From assembly GCA_038141525.1 (NCBI GenBank), contig JAYQIF010000008.1, positions 434,001 to 498,000 of the forward strand: a stretch of DNA of 64,000 nt, given 5' to 3'. The translations under genes were made by a program, and so were the position numbers. Below are positions 21,825 through 32,046 of the stretch, piece by piece. The notes beneath the pieces were generated by a model. That model did no database searches, had not been told where the DNA came from, and saw nothing but the letters and a program-made list of their open reading frames with translations. Every line of letters starts with the position of its first letter. The first letter of the stretch is position 1. Source of the DNA: BACL21 sp038141525 (GTDB lineage Bacteria; Bacteroidota; Bacteroidia; Flavobacteriales; Flavobacteriaceae).

Positions 21825-22363
21825 ATGACACGTCTTTTTCTTATGGTCATTTTGAGTTTAATTTTGAACGCCTGCAGCGATAATTCACTTTTGATCAGTG
21901 ACAAGACCGTTGGGCCACTGTCGCAAACCACGGGTCTCCATATGAACTCCAAAAACTTTTTCAGACAGATTCTTTGGCCGGGCGTCGCACCACAGGAGAT
22001 AGTTTAATCGGCGAAGTAGAGATTTATGACCCTCAAGGGAAGATACGTATGATTGTATTCCCCCAAGACGAGACCAACCCAAAATCAAGGCTTTCATATT
22101 TGCGCCTGATCGATCCGAAATTTACAACAAATGACGGCCTTGGTGTCTCGAGCACTTTTGGCGACTTTAAAAACAGACATCAGGTCAGCGGTATCGACAA
22201 TGCCATCAATGCAGTAGTAGTAAGCTTTAAAGACAGTCCGTGGTACATCACCATAGACAAAATGGAACTGCCCGAAAATATTAGATACGATTACGCCAGC
22301 AAGATTGAACTTGCCCAAATACCTGAGGAGGCGAAAATCAAATACTTTTTCTACACTTGGTAG
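21825..22363 (+). CDS. Small lipoprotein of unknown function (one frameshift)
   Basis: Starts MTRLFLMVILSLILNAC, a lipoprotein signal peptide with a lipobox cysteine, followed by DNSLLISDKTVGPLSQTTG. The frame is lost in the GGG run near 21933; adding one G restores it (SPYELQKLFQTDSLAGR) and the protein then reads through VEIYDPQGKIRMIVFP and SSTFGDFKNRHQVSGIDN to YFFYTW, 179 residues in all. I do not recognise a named domain. The middle looks like a small soluble beta-rich domain. It is divergent from queE and convergent with the TIGR02206 gene, with only 28 bases between their stops. Confidence 0.7.
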
Positions 22364-22391
22364 GGGCCATCGAGTTAAATCGCAGAACGGT

Positions 22392-23129
22392 TTATTCCAG
22401 ATTCCTGCCTGAGTATTGACTACGACTGAAATAGTCAGATAATTTAAACAGGCCAAAAATTAAGAAAAAGAAGGGCAAGATCAGCAGCTCTTCTACCAGA
22501 ATGTAAAAAGGCCAATCCCCAAGAACATCCAATAGCGACGTATGTTCTGGCTTACGCATCAAAAAGAGATAATTTGAACCGATCAGTGCATTGACGCCAA
22601 CAATAAAAACTAGATAAATCTGTATCGCGCCGAAAGCCTTGAATATGCTCTTTACGGTTGGGCGCATTTTGTAAACAGCAGAAACATAGATCATGAAAAG
22701 CACCAGACCAGCATGTTCTAACCAATACTTGAGGAATCGGTAGTGCGGAAAACCCTCGTCGAGATCGGGCGTTAATACGACTTGAGCCGTACCCGCCAAC
22801 ACCCAAAAAACCAATATTTCGTACATCCAATATTTACGCAATACGGCAAAAATAGGAATGGTCAGACCCAAAAAATTACATAAATGCAAGGGCAAGTCTT
22901 TTTGAATGTCAAAGGGTCCGACAAATACTTTTATCGCCGTATAACTCAAGACACTGATAGATATTACAAACGCAATTACAACACCTATTCTGTGCTGTTG
23001 CACCGGACTGCTGCGTTTGCCCCAACGGATGAGCAGATACCCAATAATGATAAAAAAAAGGATCGCACCAATATGTTGCCCGCCTAATAGAGAAAAATCG
23101 TTGTTGGGTAATAAAATTTTGGAATCCAT
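22392..23129 (-). CDS. TIGR02206/YwaF-like integral membrane protein
   Basis: A 245-residue protein with about seven hydrophobic segments. The conserved family motif occurs as DIQKDLPLHLCNFLGL, followed by a short Asp/His-containing loop (TPDLDEGFPHYRFLKYWLEH). These match the TIGR02206 (YwaF) family of uncharacterised bacterial membrane proteins. The function is unknown. It is followed closely by folD on the same strand in the reverse order of transcription, with a 48-base gap, and may share a transcript with ffh-folD only if read through. Confidence 0.75.
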   Translation of the reverse strand: MDSKILLPNNDFSLLGGQHIGAILFFIIIGYLLIRWGKRSSPVQQHRIGVVIAFVISISVLSYTAIKVFVGPFDIQKDLPLHLCNFLGLTIPIFAVLRKYWMYEILVFWVLAGTAQVVLTPDLDEGFPHYRFLKYWLEHAGLVLFMIYVSAVYKMRPTVKSIFKAFGAIQIYLVFIVGVNALIGSNYLFLMRKPEHTSLLDVLGDWPFYILVEELLILPFFFLIFGLFKLSDYFSRSQYSGRNLE

Positions 23130-23177
23130 GAATTTGAATATGGTTCCAAGATAAAAAAATGTTTTTACACTTTCAGG

Positions 23178-24049
23178 TTAAGCTCTCTGGCGGGCCAAAA
23201 GGGTGTTTTGAAGCAACATTGCGATAGTCATAGGCCCAACCCCACCAGGCACGGGAGTGATATAGGACGCCTTCTCACTGACCGTATCATACGCCACATC
23301 TCCAGTAATCACATATCCTTTTGCTGCAGTCTCATCGGGCACACGGGTGATCCCTACATCGATAATGACTGCGCCTTCCTTGACCATATCCGCCTTGAGG
23401 AAATTAGGCACACCAAGTGCAGAAACTACAATATCTGCCTCGCGGGTGTATGCGGCCAAATCTTTCGTGCGGCTGTGGGTTAAAGTGACGGTACTGTCTC
23501 CAGGCTGGCCTTTGCGGCTCATGAGGATGCTGATCGGACGACCGACAATATGGCTTCGCCCAATAACCACAGTGTGCTTGCCACTGGTTTCAATTTCGTA
23601 GCGACGCAATAATTCCATAATGCCAAAAGGTGTAGCTGGAATAAAAGTTTCCATATCAAGGCCAATTTTCCAAAGTTTTCAGGGTGAAAACCATCCACAT
23701 CTTTTTTGGGATCTACCGCCAACAAAACCTTCTGGGTATCGATATGACGCGGTAAAGGGAGTTGAACGATAAAACCATCGATCTCGGAATCATTGTTTAA
23801 CTGATCAATTTTGGCGAGCAATTCCTCCTGGGTAATCTCAGCTGGCAGTTGAACCAGGGTCGATTCAAAACCAACTCTGGCACAAGCGCTTACTTTACTG
23901 CCTACATAGGTTAAACTCGCCCCATCTTCGCCGACAATAACGGCTGCCAAATGTGGCGTTTTTTGACCATTAGCTTTCATTTGCGCCACGACCTGGGTGA
24001 TTTCATCTTTGATGTCGTTGCTGATTTTTTTTCCGTCCAGTATTGTCAT
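23178..24049 (-). CDS. folD: Bifunctional methylene-THF dehydrogenase/cyclohydrolase (one frameshift)
   Basis: Interconverts 5,10-methylene- and 10-formyl-tetrahydrofolate, supplying one-carbon units. The N-terminal half shows the catalytic-lysine region VGSKVSACARVGFES and the substrate motif VQLPLPRHID; the C-terminal half shows TPFGIMELLRRYEIE, the NADP-binding VVIGRSHIVGRPISILM and PVPGGVGPMTIAMLLQNT. The frame breaks near 23660 within KLAL-DMETF: one base is missing, and restoring it gives 290 residues, normal for FolD. It begins 9 bases after the ffh stop, so the two form an operon. Confidence 0.93.
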
Positions 24050-24058
24050 GACTTCATT

Positions 24059-25391
24059 TTATCGAGGCATTTGCCCCATCATTTGCATCATTTTTTTGCC
24101 GCCACCGCCTTGCATCATCTTCATCATTTTACTCATTTGATCAAATTGCTTGATCAATTTATTTACTTCTTGAATGTCAGTGCCACTTCCGTTAGCAATA
24201 CGCTTTTTACGGCTACCGTTAATCAGCTTAGGGTTAGCGCGCTCCTTCGGGGTCATAGAATGAATCATGGCTTCGATATGTTTAAACGCATCGTCGTCGA
24301 TATCAATACCTTTGAGCGCTTTACCCATGCCTGGAATCATACCCATAAGATCCTTCATACTTCCCATTTTTTTGACCTGCTGAATTTGGTTGAGGAAGTC
24401 GTCAAAGCCAAATTGATTTTTGGCAATTTTCTTTTGAATTTTCCGCGCTTCTTGCTCGTCAAATTGTTCTTGAGCACGTTCCACAAGAGAAACAACATCC
24501 CCCATGCCGAGAATGCGGTCCGCCATACGCTCAGGATAAAAGACGTCAATGGCGTCCATTTTTTCTCCGGTTCCGATAAACTTAATAGGCTTATCGACTA
24601 CCGATCGAATCGATAGCGCCGCCCCACCACGGGTATCACCATCGAGCTTGGTCAAGATCACCCCGTCGAAATTCAATCGGTCGTTAAAGGCTTTAGCGGT
24701 ATTGACCGCATCCTGCCCTGTCATGGCATCGACCACAAAAAGGGTTTCTTGTGGAGTGATGGCCTTGTGAATTTGGGCGATTTCATCCATCATCGTCTGG
24801 TCCACGGCCAAACGACCTGCAGTATCGACTATTACGGCGTTATTCCCATTCGCCTTGGCATGAGCAATAGCGGCCTGAGCAATTTTTACCGGATCTTTTT
24901 CGTCGGGTGCACTAAATACCGGAATCCCAATCTGATCCCCAACAACGTGTAACTGATCTATGGCCGCCGGACGATAAACATCACAGGCCACCAAAAGCGG
25001 CTGTTTGCTTTTTTTAGTTTTTAGAAACTGGGCGAGCTTACCAGAAAAAGTTGTCTTACCACTACCCTGTAACCCGGACATTAAAATCACTGTTGGATTG
25101 CCCTGCAGATTGAGTCCCTCTGCTGCACCACCCATAAGTTCAGTAAGCTCATCTTTAACGAGCTTCACCATCAATTGACCTGGCTGTAAGGGTGGTCAAT
25201 ACATTTTGACCTAAAGCTTTATCCTTTACCGAGTTGGTAAATTCTTTGGCAATTTTAAAGTTAACATCGGCATCAAGTAACGCGCGTCGCACCTCTTTAA
25301 GGGTCTCGGCGACATTGACCTCGGTGATGCTTCCATGGCCTTTGAGGTTATGTAAGGCTTTGTCTAATTTTTCACTTAAACTATCAAACAT
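24059..25391 (-). CDS. ffh: Signal recognition particle protein Ffh (one frameshift)
   Basis: GTPase that binds signal sequences and 4.5S RNA and targets nascent proteins to FtsY and SecYEG. N domain: MFDSLSEKLDKALHNLKG. G domain: P-loop MSGLQGSGKTTFSGKLA, DVYRPAAIDQL, VDTAGRL and TKLDGDTRGGAALS. The methionine-rich M domain ends KMMKMMQGGGGKKMMQMMG. The frame shifts near 25188, where the sequence reads CTTACAG for an expected CTACAG, an inserted base; removing it gives 443 residues with LQPGQLMVKLVKDEL across the join. Essential in bacteria, so a consensus error is likely. folD follows in the same operon. Confidence 0.94.
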
Positions 25392-25478
25392 GATTCAGAC
25401 TAAAATAAAGGCGTAAAGATACGCATTGCAGTGCCAGAATCAAAAAGAACCACAGGGCAAAAAAATGCATTGTCAAAT

Positions 25479-25505
25479 AAAAAACCCGGCCGATGGCCGG
25501 GCTTA
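25479..25505 (-). terminator. Terminator after the two lipoprotein genes
   Basis: An inverted repeat of AAACCCGGCC with GGCCGGGCTT encloses a 3-base loop and is followed on the minus strand by a T-run. It lies about 85 bases beyond the stop of the 161-residue lipoprotein and before ffh. Confidence 0.8.
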
Positions 25506-25590
25506 AAACATTTTCTAGGTTGAGCAGAATTTGTGACTTATCGCAAACTTAATCGTTCATTGAAGGTTGCACAAAAAGTCACTGTGTCGA

Positions 25591-26076
25591 TTACAAGCGC
25601 TCAAAAGTCAAATAATCAGTTCCGCCATTGCCTCCGCTGATGTCGATGAGTTCGATTTTGGTATTGCTCACAGAAATAAAATCCCAATCGTCGATTAAAT
25701 CATCAAAGTCACTGGATTCTGGCACATTAAAGTCAAGAATAAAATCATCGTCATCACTAGAATTCCCATCATCATCACTCGAGGAATTGGAGCTGTCGTC
25801 AAAAATATTCCAAGTGCCATTAACGGTCTGATTACCGTTTGAGGCCACCACAGTACCATCGGCATTAAATACAAAGGTGTATCCATTGAAGTCATTGGTT
25901 TGATCCTCACCAGAATCGACGAAATAAGTAATCTGCCAATCGCCTTGCTCCATGATTTCTGAAGTCAAATCAGCACTGTTTGAGTTGTTATTGTTATCGT
26001 CATTACTGTCATCGCTAGAATCACAGGCCACGACAAACATGCTCAAAGCGGCGATTAAAAAAATATTTGCTTTCAT
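25591..26076 (-). CDS. Lipocalin-like repeat lipoprotein, single-domain
   Basis: The start at MKANIFLIAALSMFVVAC gives a lipoprotein signal peptide with a lipobox Cys, then an Asp/Ser/Asn-rich linker (SSDDSNDDNNNNSNS). One beta-rich domain follows: GDWQITYFVDSGEDQTNDF, YTFVFNADGTVVASNG, TVNGTWNIFDDSS, then an acidic insertion and DLIDDWDFISVSNTKIEL ending GGNGGTDYLTFERL; 161 residues. The fold suggested is lipocalin-like, inferred from the strand pattern. It is homologous to domains in the adjacent upstream lipoprotein (49 bases away) and probably co-transcribed with it. I know similar sequences in marine Flavobacteria but no function. Confidence 0.75.
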   Translation of the reverse strand: MKANIFLIAALSMFVVACDSSDDSNDDNNNNSNSADLTSEIMEQGDWQITYFVDSGEDQTNDFNGYTFVFNADGTVVASNGNQTVNGTWNIFDDSSNSSSDDDGNSSDDDDFILDFNVPESSDFDDLIDDWDFISVSNTKIELIDISGGNGGTDYLTFERL

Positions 26077-26124
26077 AAGGTTGTTTTTCAAACTATTAAA
26101 GTTCAATATTAAATGATTTAGGGG

Positions 26125-27882
26125 TTAATTACACTGAGAAATATCATAGCCAGGTCGGAACCATCGAATGGTCAAAACTTGATTCACATCCTCAAATTCA
26201 TATTGAACGACATTGTTTTCGCAACGAAAATCCATTTCCTCAATCCATGTATTTCCAAAAAATAAATCGATGGTTAAGACGTCGTCTACAAAGGTGTACG
26301 GATTCGGATTCGGTATGGCATCATCGATGCCTAAGTTCTCCCAATCACAAACAGGATCTTCACAGTATACAGTGTAACGCAAACCATCTTGAAAAATATA
26401 CATGGTGTTTTGGAAGTCCTCCAAGATCCACTTACCCTCAATGGTTTCAGGCCAAGTATTGCCACAGCCTGTATAGGGCGTACGGGCAAAGTTCAATCGT
26501 TCTAAATCGCCATTACCACCACTGACCTCTTCTAACTGTATATTTTCAGCATCGTAGAAAAGAACATCCCAATCATCGTTTAAATCTTCAAATGGATCTT
26601 CTTGTCCGTCATAATTGAAATTTAAAATGAGTTCAAGACCTGATGAGCTATTGGATACAGTCCAAAAACCATCTACTGTTCTGCTGGCAGATACGGCTTG
26701 TACGGTACCATCTAAAGCATAGTTGAAGCTGAATTCTACATAATCACAAGCGTCGTTCTCCATATCCTCCTCCATCAAATGGATGTACCACTGATCGGTC
26801 ACAAGGGTGTCAATTAAGGCATTGGTTTCGCCACTACCGCCACCGCCATTATTTGGCGTACGACCGAAAGTTAAATAGTCTGTGCTGCCATCCCCACTCA
26901 CATCACGCAATTGAATCTCATCTGAAGACACTGAAAGAATCTCCCAATCATCCATCAATTCCTCAAGGGGCTCCATTGGCCCAAAATTCAAGTCTAACTT
27001 TTCAACTCCAGAATCGGTATAAGTGCTCCAACTGCCTGAGGTTTGAGTGCCATTATCCGCCAGGGCGGTTCCATCAGTATTAAAAGTAAAGGCATAGCCG
27101 CCGAAGTCTGAAGTCTCATCGTAATCGTCAAAGAAATAAGTGACATACCAAACCCCATCAGTCAATTCATCCTCAATAGCCGTTGTCGTGTTCCCACCGG
27201 AATTCGAGCAATCGGTTTGATTAAAAATGTCTGTAAGTTCAGCGTTGGAATTCACTGTTGTGGCAGAACCGCTGATCAAAACAGTAATAGGATAATTTAT
27301 CGCCACATAAACATCACTGCTCAAACCACTGAGGAAATTAAACCACTCACTTGAGTTATTGATGCTCAAGGTCCCGGTTTGTTCGTTGGCAGAATTGTAT
27401 AAGGTTCCGGTAATGGGAAATTGGAAGTCCAAACAACTGTAGTCGTCAGAAACATTGTTCGTACAATCAGCTACTAGGGCATTAAAGCTTGCCAGGTCAT
27501 TGACCACCTGCTCAGTAAAATCCTCAGAGATCAAGGTCAAAGGAAATACCAAATTTAGCACGTCTGTATCTCCAACAAATAAATTAAAAATGTCCTCAAC
27601 CAGTTGAAGGTCATCAATTGAATTCAAAGTCACTTGCTGTCCATTCGCGACAACCTCTACTGGAAAATCTATAGAAAAACAAGAGGTTCCGTCGATCAAA
27701 TTGTCCAATGCCCCATTGTTTTGGGTCGCACTCAATAGGTTGGCTGCAAAATTAGAGGTGCCGTTAAAAGACTCCGAATTATCTGTAGGATCGATAACTA
27801 CATCCTCCTCTTTTTGACAAGAAGTTATAGTCAACATGGCCATTAACGCGATAAATAAGCATCTAAAGTTCATTAATTTCAT
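26125..27882 (-). CDS. Large lipoprotein with tandem lipocalin-like domains
   Basis: A 585-residue lipoprotein (signal FRCLFIALMAMLTITSC). After a ~190-residue N-terminal region with repeated motifs (CFSIDFPVEVV, CLDFQFPITGTL, YVAINYPITVLI) come two copies of the domain also found in the downstream 161-residue protein: one from DGVWYVTYFFDDYDETSDF to GSTDYLTFGRTP and one from DQWYIHLMEEDMENDACD to LERLNFARTP. A third, more diverged domain follows (TIEGKWILEDFQNTMYIFQ), ending in a Cys. It is divergent from the ECF sigma factor gene with 100 bases between their starts, so both could be controlled from that gap. Probably anchored to the outer-membrane surface; role unknown. Confidence 0.75.
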   Translation of the reverse strand: MKLMNFRCLFIALMAMLTITSCQKEEDVVIDPTDNSESFNGTSNFAANLLSATQNNGALDNLIDGTSCFSIDFPVEVVANGQQVTLNSIDDLQLVEDIFNLFVGDTDVLNLVFPLTLISEDFTEQVVNDLASFNALVADCTNNVSDDYSCLDFQFPITGTLYNSANEQTGTLSINNSSEWFNFLSGLSSDVYVAINYPITVLISGSATTVNSNAELTDIFNQTDCSNSGGNTTTAIEDELTDGVWYVTYFFDDYDETSDFGGYAFTFNTDGTALADNGTQTSGSWSTYTDSGVEKLDLNFGPMEPLEELMDDWEILSVSSDEIQLRDVSGDGSTDYLTFGRTPNNGGGGSGETNALIDTLVTDQWYIHLMEEDMENDACDYVEFSFNYALDGTVQAVSASRTVDGFWTVSNSSSGLELILNFNYDGQEDPFEDLNDDWDVLFYDAENIQLEEVSGGNGDLERLNFARTPYTGCGNTWPETIEGKWILEDFQNTMYIFQDGLRYTVYCEDPVCDWENLGIDDAIPNPNPYTFVDDVLTIDLFFGNTWIEEMDFRCENNVVQYEFEDVNQVLTIRWFRPGYDISQCN

Positions 27883-27982
27883 GGTTTAAAATTTGTGGTT
27901 ACACTAATATAACCGATTCACATCTCCTTACCCTACCCTCTAAACTGTTTTTTGTAATTTTATCATTGCCTAACCTATTAAT

Positions 27983-28496
27983 ATGGACCAAAACGTTTGC
28001 GAGGAGTCTGTATTTTCCCGCATTTACCAAAAATGGGGTCAGGCACTCTTTAATTTCATTCGTTATAAGACTAAAGATATCGATCAGGCCAATGACCTAG
28101 TGCAAGAGGCTTTTATCACGCTTTGGGATCATTGCGCTGATGTTACCCCTGAGAAAGCCAAGTCCTACCTCTATACTGTAGCCAATAGAAAGTTTTTAAA
28201 TCAAGTGGCTCATCTAAAGGTAGTTCAAAAACATCAATCCGAATCAACATCTGGTGTTCATCAAGAAAATCCTGAATTTTTAATGGAACAACAAGAGTTT
28301 GAAATAAAACTTGAACAAGCTATTGACGCACTTCCTCAGGGGCAAAAAAGAAGCTTTTTTAATGAATCGTATCGACCAAATGACCTATGTTGAAATTGCG
28401 GAGGCGCTTGAAATATCTGTAAAAGCGGTGGAAAAGCGAATGCATCTGGCCCTAAAAACTTTGCGATCAGAGATTAAAGAACTCAAAAACAGGTAG
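27983..28496 (+). CDS. ECF RNA polymerase sigma factor (one frameshift)
   Basis: A 170-residue group IV sigma-70 factor. Region 2 appears as FNFIRYKTKDIDQANDLVQE and AFITLWDHC; region 4 as MTYVEIAEALEISVKAVEKR. One extra A in the run at 28344-28349 breaks the frame; without it the linker reads ALPQGQKEAFLMNRIDQ and the corrected length is 171 codons. FecR and TonB-receptor genes follow directly, as in FecI/FecR/FecA-type surface signalling in which an occupied receptor releases the sigma factor through the anti-sigma protein. It probably controls its own cassette and possibly the divergent lipoproteins. Confidence 0.88.
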
Positions 28497-28540
28497 GGTT
28501 TTCTTTCCTACGATTGTTACAATTAAAAGCGCCAGTGCAA

Positions 28541-29491
28541 ATGAATCAAAAACTACTCGATAAATTTATGAATCACCAGGCCTCTGAAAAAGAAATTCAG
28601 ATGCTCAAGGATGATCCCGAAACGGCAGACTACATGAGCCTCAGTGAAAAGGTTGCTGGGTTAAAATTAGATGGGTTCAAAAGTCAAGAAAATTGGCGTG
28701 CCATACAACATCATATTCATGCTCAGGGAGAAAAGGCTAACGACGCAAAAAACAAATCCTATTTCGGCGGTATTTTTAAATTAAATCCAACCCGCCAAGT
28801 TTATTGGCGTGTTGCGCTATTTTAATCATTGCAATAAGTACTTATTTTTTCCTCAGCCCAAACACTACGACATTAATTACACCCCAAAGGTACCCATCAG
28901 ATATGGACTCTTCCCGATGGTTCGCAAATTTCCCTTAACGCAGGGTCAAAGGCAAATTACAATCAGCATCGTGGGACGATAATAGAACTCATCGAACTTG
29001 ATGGAGAGGCGTTTTTGATGTGATAAAAGGCAGCACCTTTAGTGTAAAAACAAACTCTGGTGTAGTGACCGTTCTTAGGGACAGAATTTAATGTAAAGGT
29101 TCGTGATGATCAGTTTTATGTGCATTGTTTCGAGGGTCTAGTGAAAGTACAAACGCAAGACACCACTTTAATGCTGCCAGCAGGAAGTGGTATGAGGCTG
29201 ATCCAAGGCCAGCTCCTCAATGATATTGTGACTATAGGTGCTAAACCAGATTGGATAACCGGAGAGAGTAGTTTTGACAACACGCCACTACAGGACGTCT
29301 TTTTTGAATTAGAGAGACAATACGCGGTAAATATAGATTACCACTTGGGGCTTTCAACTGAAAATGAACCGGCTTTGTTTAGTGGTAGTTTTACGCATGA
29401 GGATTTGAGCATTGCTTTAAAATCGGTTTGCCAACCTTTTGGATTGAGCTTTGAGTTATCCGATCAAAACGTCCGAATATTTAAAAATTAA
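28541..29491 (+). CDS. FecR-family anti-sigma factor with DUF4974 (four frameshifts)
   Basis: Inner-membrane anti-sigma regulator of about 316 residues after correction. Layout: a cytoplasmic N-terminus (MNQKLLDKFMNHQASEKE), one membrane segment (VALFLIIAISTYFFL), a periplasmic FecR domain (WTLPDGSQISLNAGS, LDGEAFFDVIKGSTFSVKT, VLGTEFNVKV) and a C-terminal DUF4974 domain (ALKSVCQPFGLSFELSDQ) that in this family contacts the receptor STN domain. Indels lie near 28821 (one T missing), 28883 (one C extra), 29014 (one T missing) and 29077 (one A extra). They sum to zero and the span is 317 codons. Four lesions in 950 bases is the densest cluster in the window, so real decay is possible here. Its stop overlaps the receptor start (TAATG). 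Confidence 0.82.
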
Positions 29492-32043
29492 TGCGCATGG
29501 TCTCCCGTAATAATATCATTCTATGGGGCTTTTGCATCTGGCTTTTAGGCAGTTTGAATAGTAGCGCGCAGCAGGGCACTCCTATAGCCTTGTCGGCATA
29601 TTTAACCCAATTAGAGCTGCAATACGATGTAAAATTTTCCTATCGTCCGGAAGATATTGATGGAAAAATAATTAGTCCTACTCTGGATTTAGAGGGGCTT
29701 GGTGCTCATCTCGATCTCATAAAAGACAAAACTGGGCTGTGGGCTCAGCAAATTGATCGGCGTTATATTAGCCTTAGCCAGACAATACAAACACCTGAAC
29801 AATATTGTGGTCAGATTTTGGACGGTTCGAACTATATGCCTTTGGCCTGGGCTACGGTTCAAGTCATCGGTACGGCTTATGGCACACTGACCGATCAAAA
29901 CGGTAAGTTTTTTATCGAAAGCAGCAGACTTACCGGTGACCTGCGCATCTCCTATATCGGTCAAAAGTCAATAATCGTCTCGGCCGAAGAAATCAAAAAT
30001 AGTTTTTGCCCCATTTTCTACAGTCAAAGCGACCCAACCACTCTTGAAACAGTGAGCCTAGGCCGATTTTTGACCACGGGAATTATTGAGCGCGGCCAGG
30101 GTAATTACCTGATCAATACCCAAGCCTTTGGCCTATTGCCGGGACAAACTCAAAACGATGCCCTTTGGTTTGCCCAAGCATTGCCCGGAGTTCAAAGTGC
30201 CAATGAAACCGTTTCAACCATGAATATACGCGGTGGGGCCAATGATGAAAATAACATTAGCTGGGAGGGCATTCGCATGTATCAGTATGGTCATTTTTTT
30301 GGTCTTATTTCTGCATTTAATCCTTTTTTAAGCACTAAACTTGAAGTGTATAAAGTGAATGCGCCTGGAGAATTTCGAAATTTTGTATCCGGCAGCATGA
30401 ACATTAGCAGCAGTGATGGACTTCCAGAGATAAATCGATTCACCTATGCAATCAACTTATTGGACACCCAATTTGCCTCAGAATTTAAGGCCAATAATAA
30501 ACTGGGCATAAAATTGGCCGGTCGGACCTCTTATAATCGATGGTTACCAACTCCAGTATATGATAGCTATTTTGGACGAATGTTCCAAGACACCGAAATC
30601 ACCAATAATCAAAGCAACGGCGCTTACGAGCAGGTGGATTTTAAAGAACAATTTTACTTTTTTGACTTAGGTGGCAAAATGAACTACCAGATCAGCGACA
30701 AAACTAAGGTCAAATTAGCCTTCATGCTGATAGAAAATCACTTTGAATTCTCTGAGGCTCTTGGGACGGTCTAAAAAATTAATAAGCTCGAGCAAAAATC
30801 CAATGTACTGGGTCTATTTGTAAATCATCGTTGGTCTGATCGTCATAAAACCTCAGCAAAAATTTCTGCAAATCAATACAGCCTTGATGCCCTGAACCAG
30901 GAATTTTTCAGCAATCAAACCCTAAAACAAGACAATGAAGTTCTTGATTTGGACACTTCAATTACCCATGAGGTAAACCTTGAAGCCCACAAATTTAAAG
31001 CCACGTATAATTTTAATGAAATCGGTATTGGTAACAGACAAGAGGTGAATACTCCCTTGTTCTTTTCTTCTAAAACAGAGGTTTTACGCAGCCATATGCT
31101 CTATTTAAATTGGCGTTTGGCACCGTCTGATCGCTCCTACAACATTTCGATTGCCGCGCGAACAAGCCATTACCTCAAATGGAGTCAAACGCTAGTTGAA
31201 CCCATCTTATTCGGACAATATAAACTCAGTAAATCTCAAAATTTGAGTCTTTCTTATGAGCAAAGACACCAAGCCATTGGCCAAAGAGTAGACTTACAAA
31301 GCGATTTCTTGGGGATTGAAAAAAGGCGATGGTCTCTGGCGGATGGACAAACCAAACCTCTGCGACGTGCTCAGCAGTGGAACCTAGGGTGGCAATTTCA
31401 AAAAATGGACTTTGGTCTGAACGCATCTCTCTACTATAAAAAAGTCACTGACCTAAGTGCAGAAAGTCAACTCTTTCAAAATCAATTTCAATTTCAGCCT
31501 GCTCTGGGAGGTTATCAAACCACCGGCGTTGAATTTTCGGGCCAAAAAACACTCGGACTCATTGACTTTTGGGTGAGTTATACTTTGGGACAAAACAACT
31601 ATAATTTTGAGGACTTTACCCCGACAGAATTCCCCAATAATATCGATGTCACGCACCAAGTTAAGTGGGCGTTAAATACAGAAATCAAACAAGTTAAATT
31701 GTCTCTTGGGGGGCAATGGCACAGTGGACTTCCTTATACTGGAACCACAGGAATGTTGAATACGAACGAATTAGGAGCATTTATCCCAGAATATCGAGAG
31801 CCAAACGCCCTCAGACTTTCACCCTATTTTAGATTAGATTTTGCTGCTGAATATCGCTGGTGGTCAGCAAGTAATACTCTATACCAAATTAATTTAGGAC
31901 TTTTAAATCTGACGGATCAAGAAAATATTTTAGGCAGACGATTCCGAGGAGGATTAAATGCTACTGGCAGCCCAGAACTCAGTACCATTGACACTTTTAG
32001 TCTTGGGTTCACCCCAAATATTGCATTTAAAATCGCCTGGTAA
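29491..32043 (+). CDS. TonB-dependent receptor with STN domain (in-frame TAA at codon 428)
   Basis: Outer-membrane active transporter of about 850 residues. Order: signal peptide, a short STN secretin/TonB domain (LSAYLTQLELQYDVKFSYRP) typical of receptors that signal to FecR, a carboxypeptidase-like beta domain (ATVQVIGTAYGTLTDQNGKF), a plug (NIRGGANDENNISWEGIR) and a barrel ending PNIAFKIAW. A TAA at 30772-30774 interrupts the frame, but both sides stay in the same frame and the whole is 851 codons. The stop thus arises from a substitution or paired errors, or marks a genuine lesion. The ligand cannot be told from sequence. It converges with argS, with 3 bases between the stops. Confidence 0.85.
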
Positions 32044-32046
32044 GTC

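Noticed and set aside
24000..25400. Programmed frameshift in ffh, folD or fusA
   Set aside because: No slippery heptamer with a following structure is apparent, and direct single-base fixes exist at short runs.
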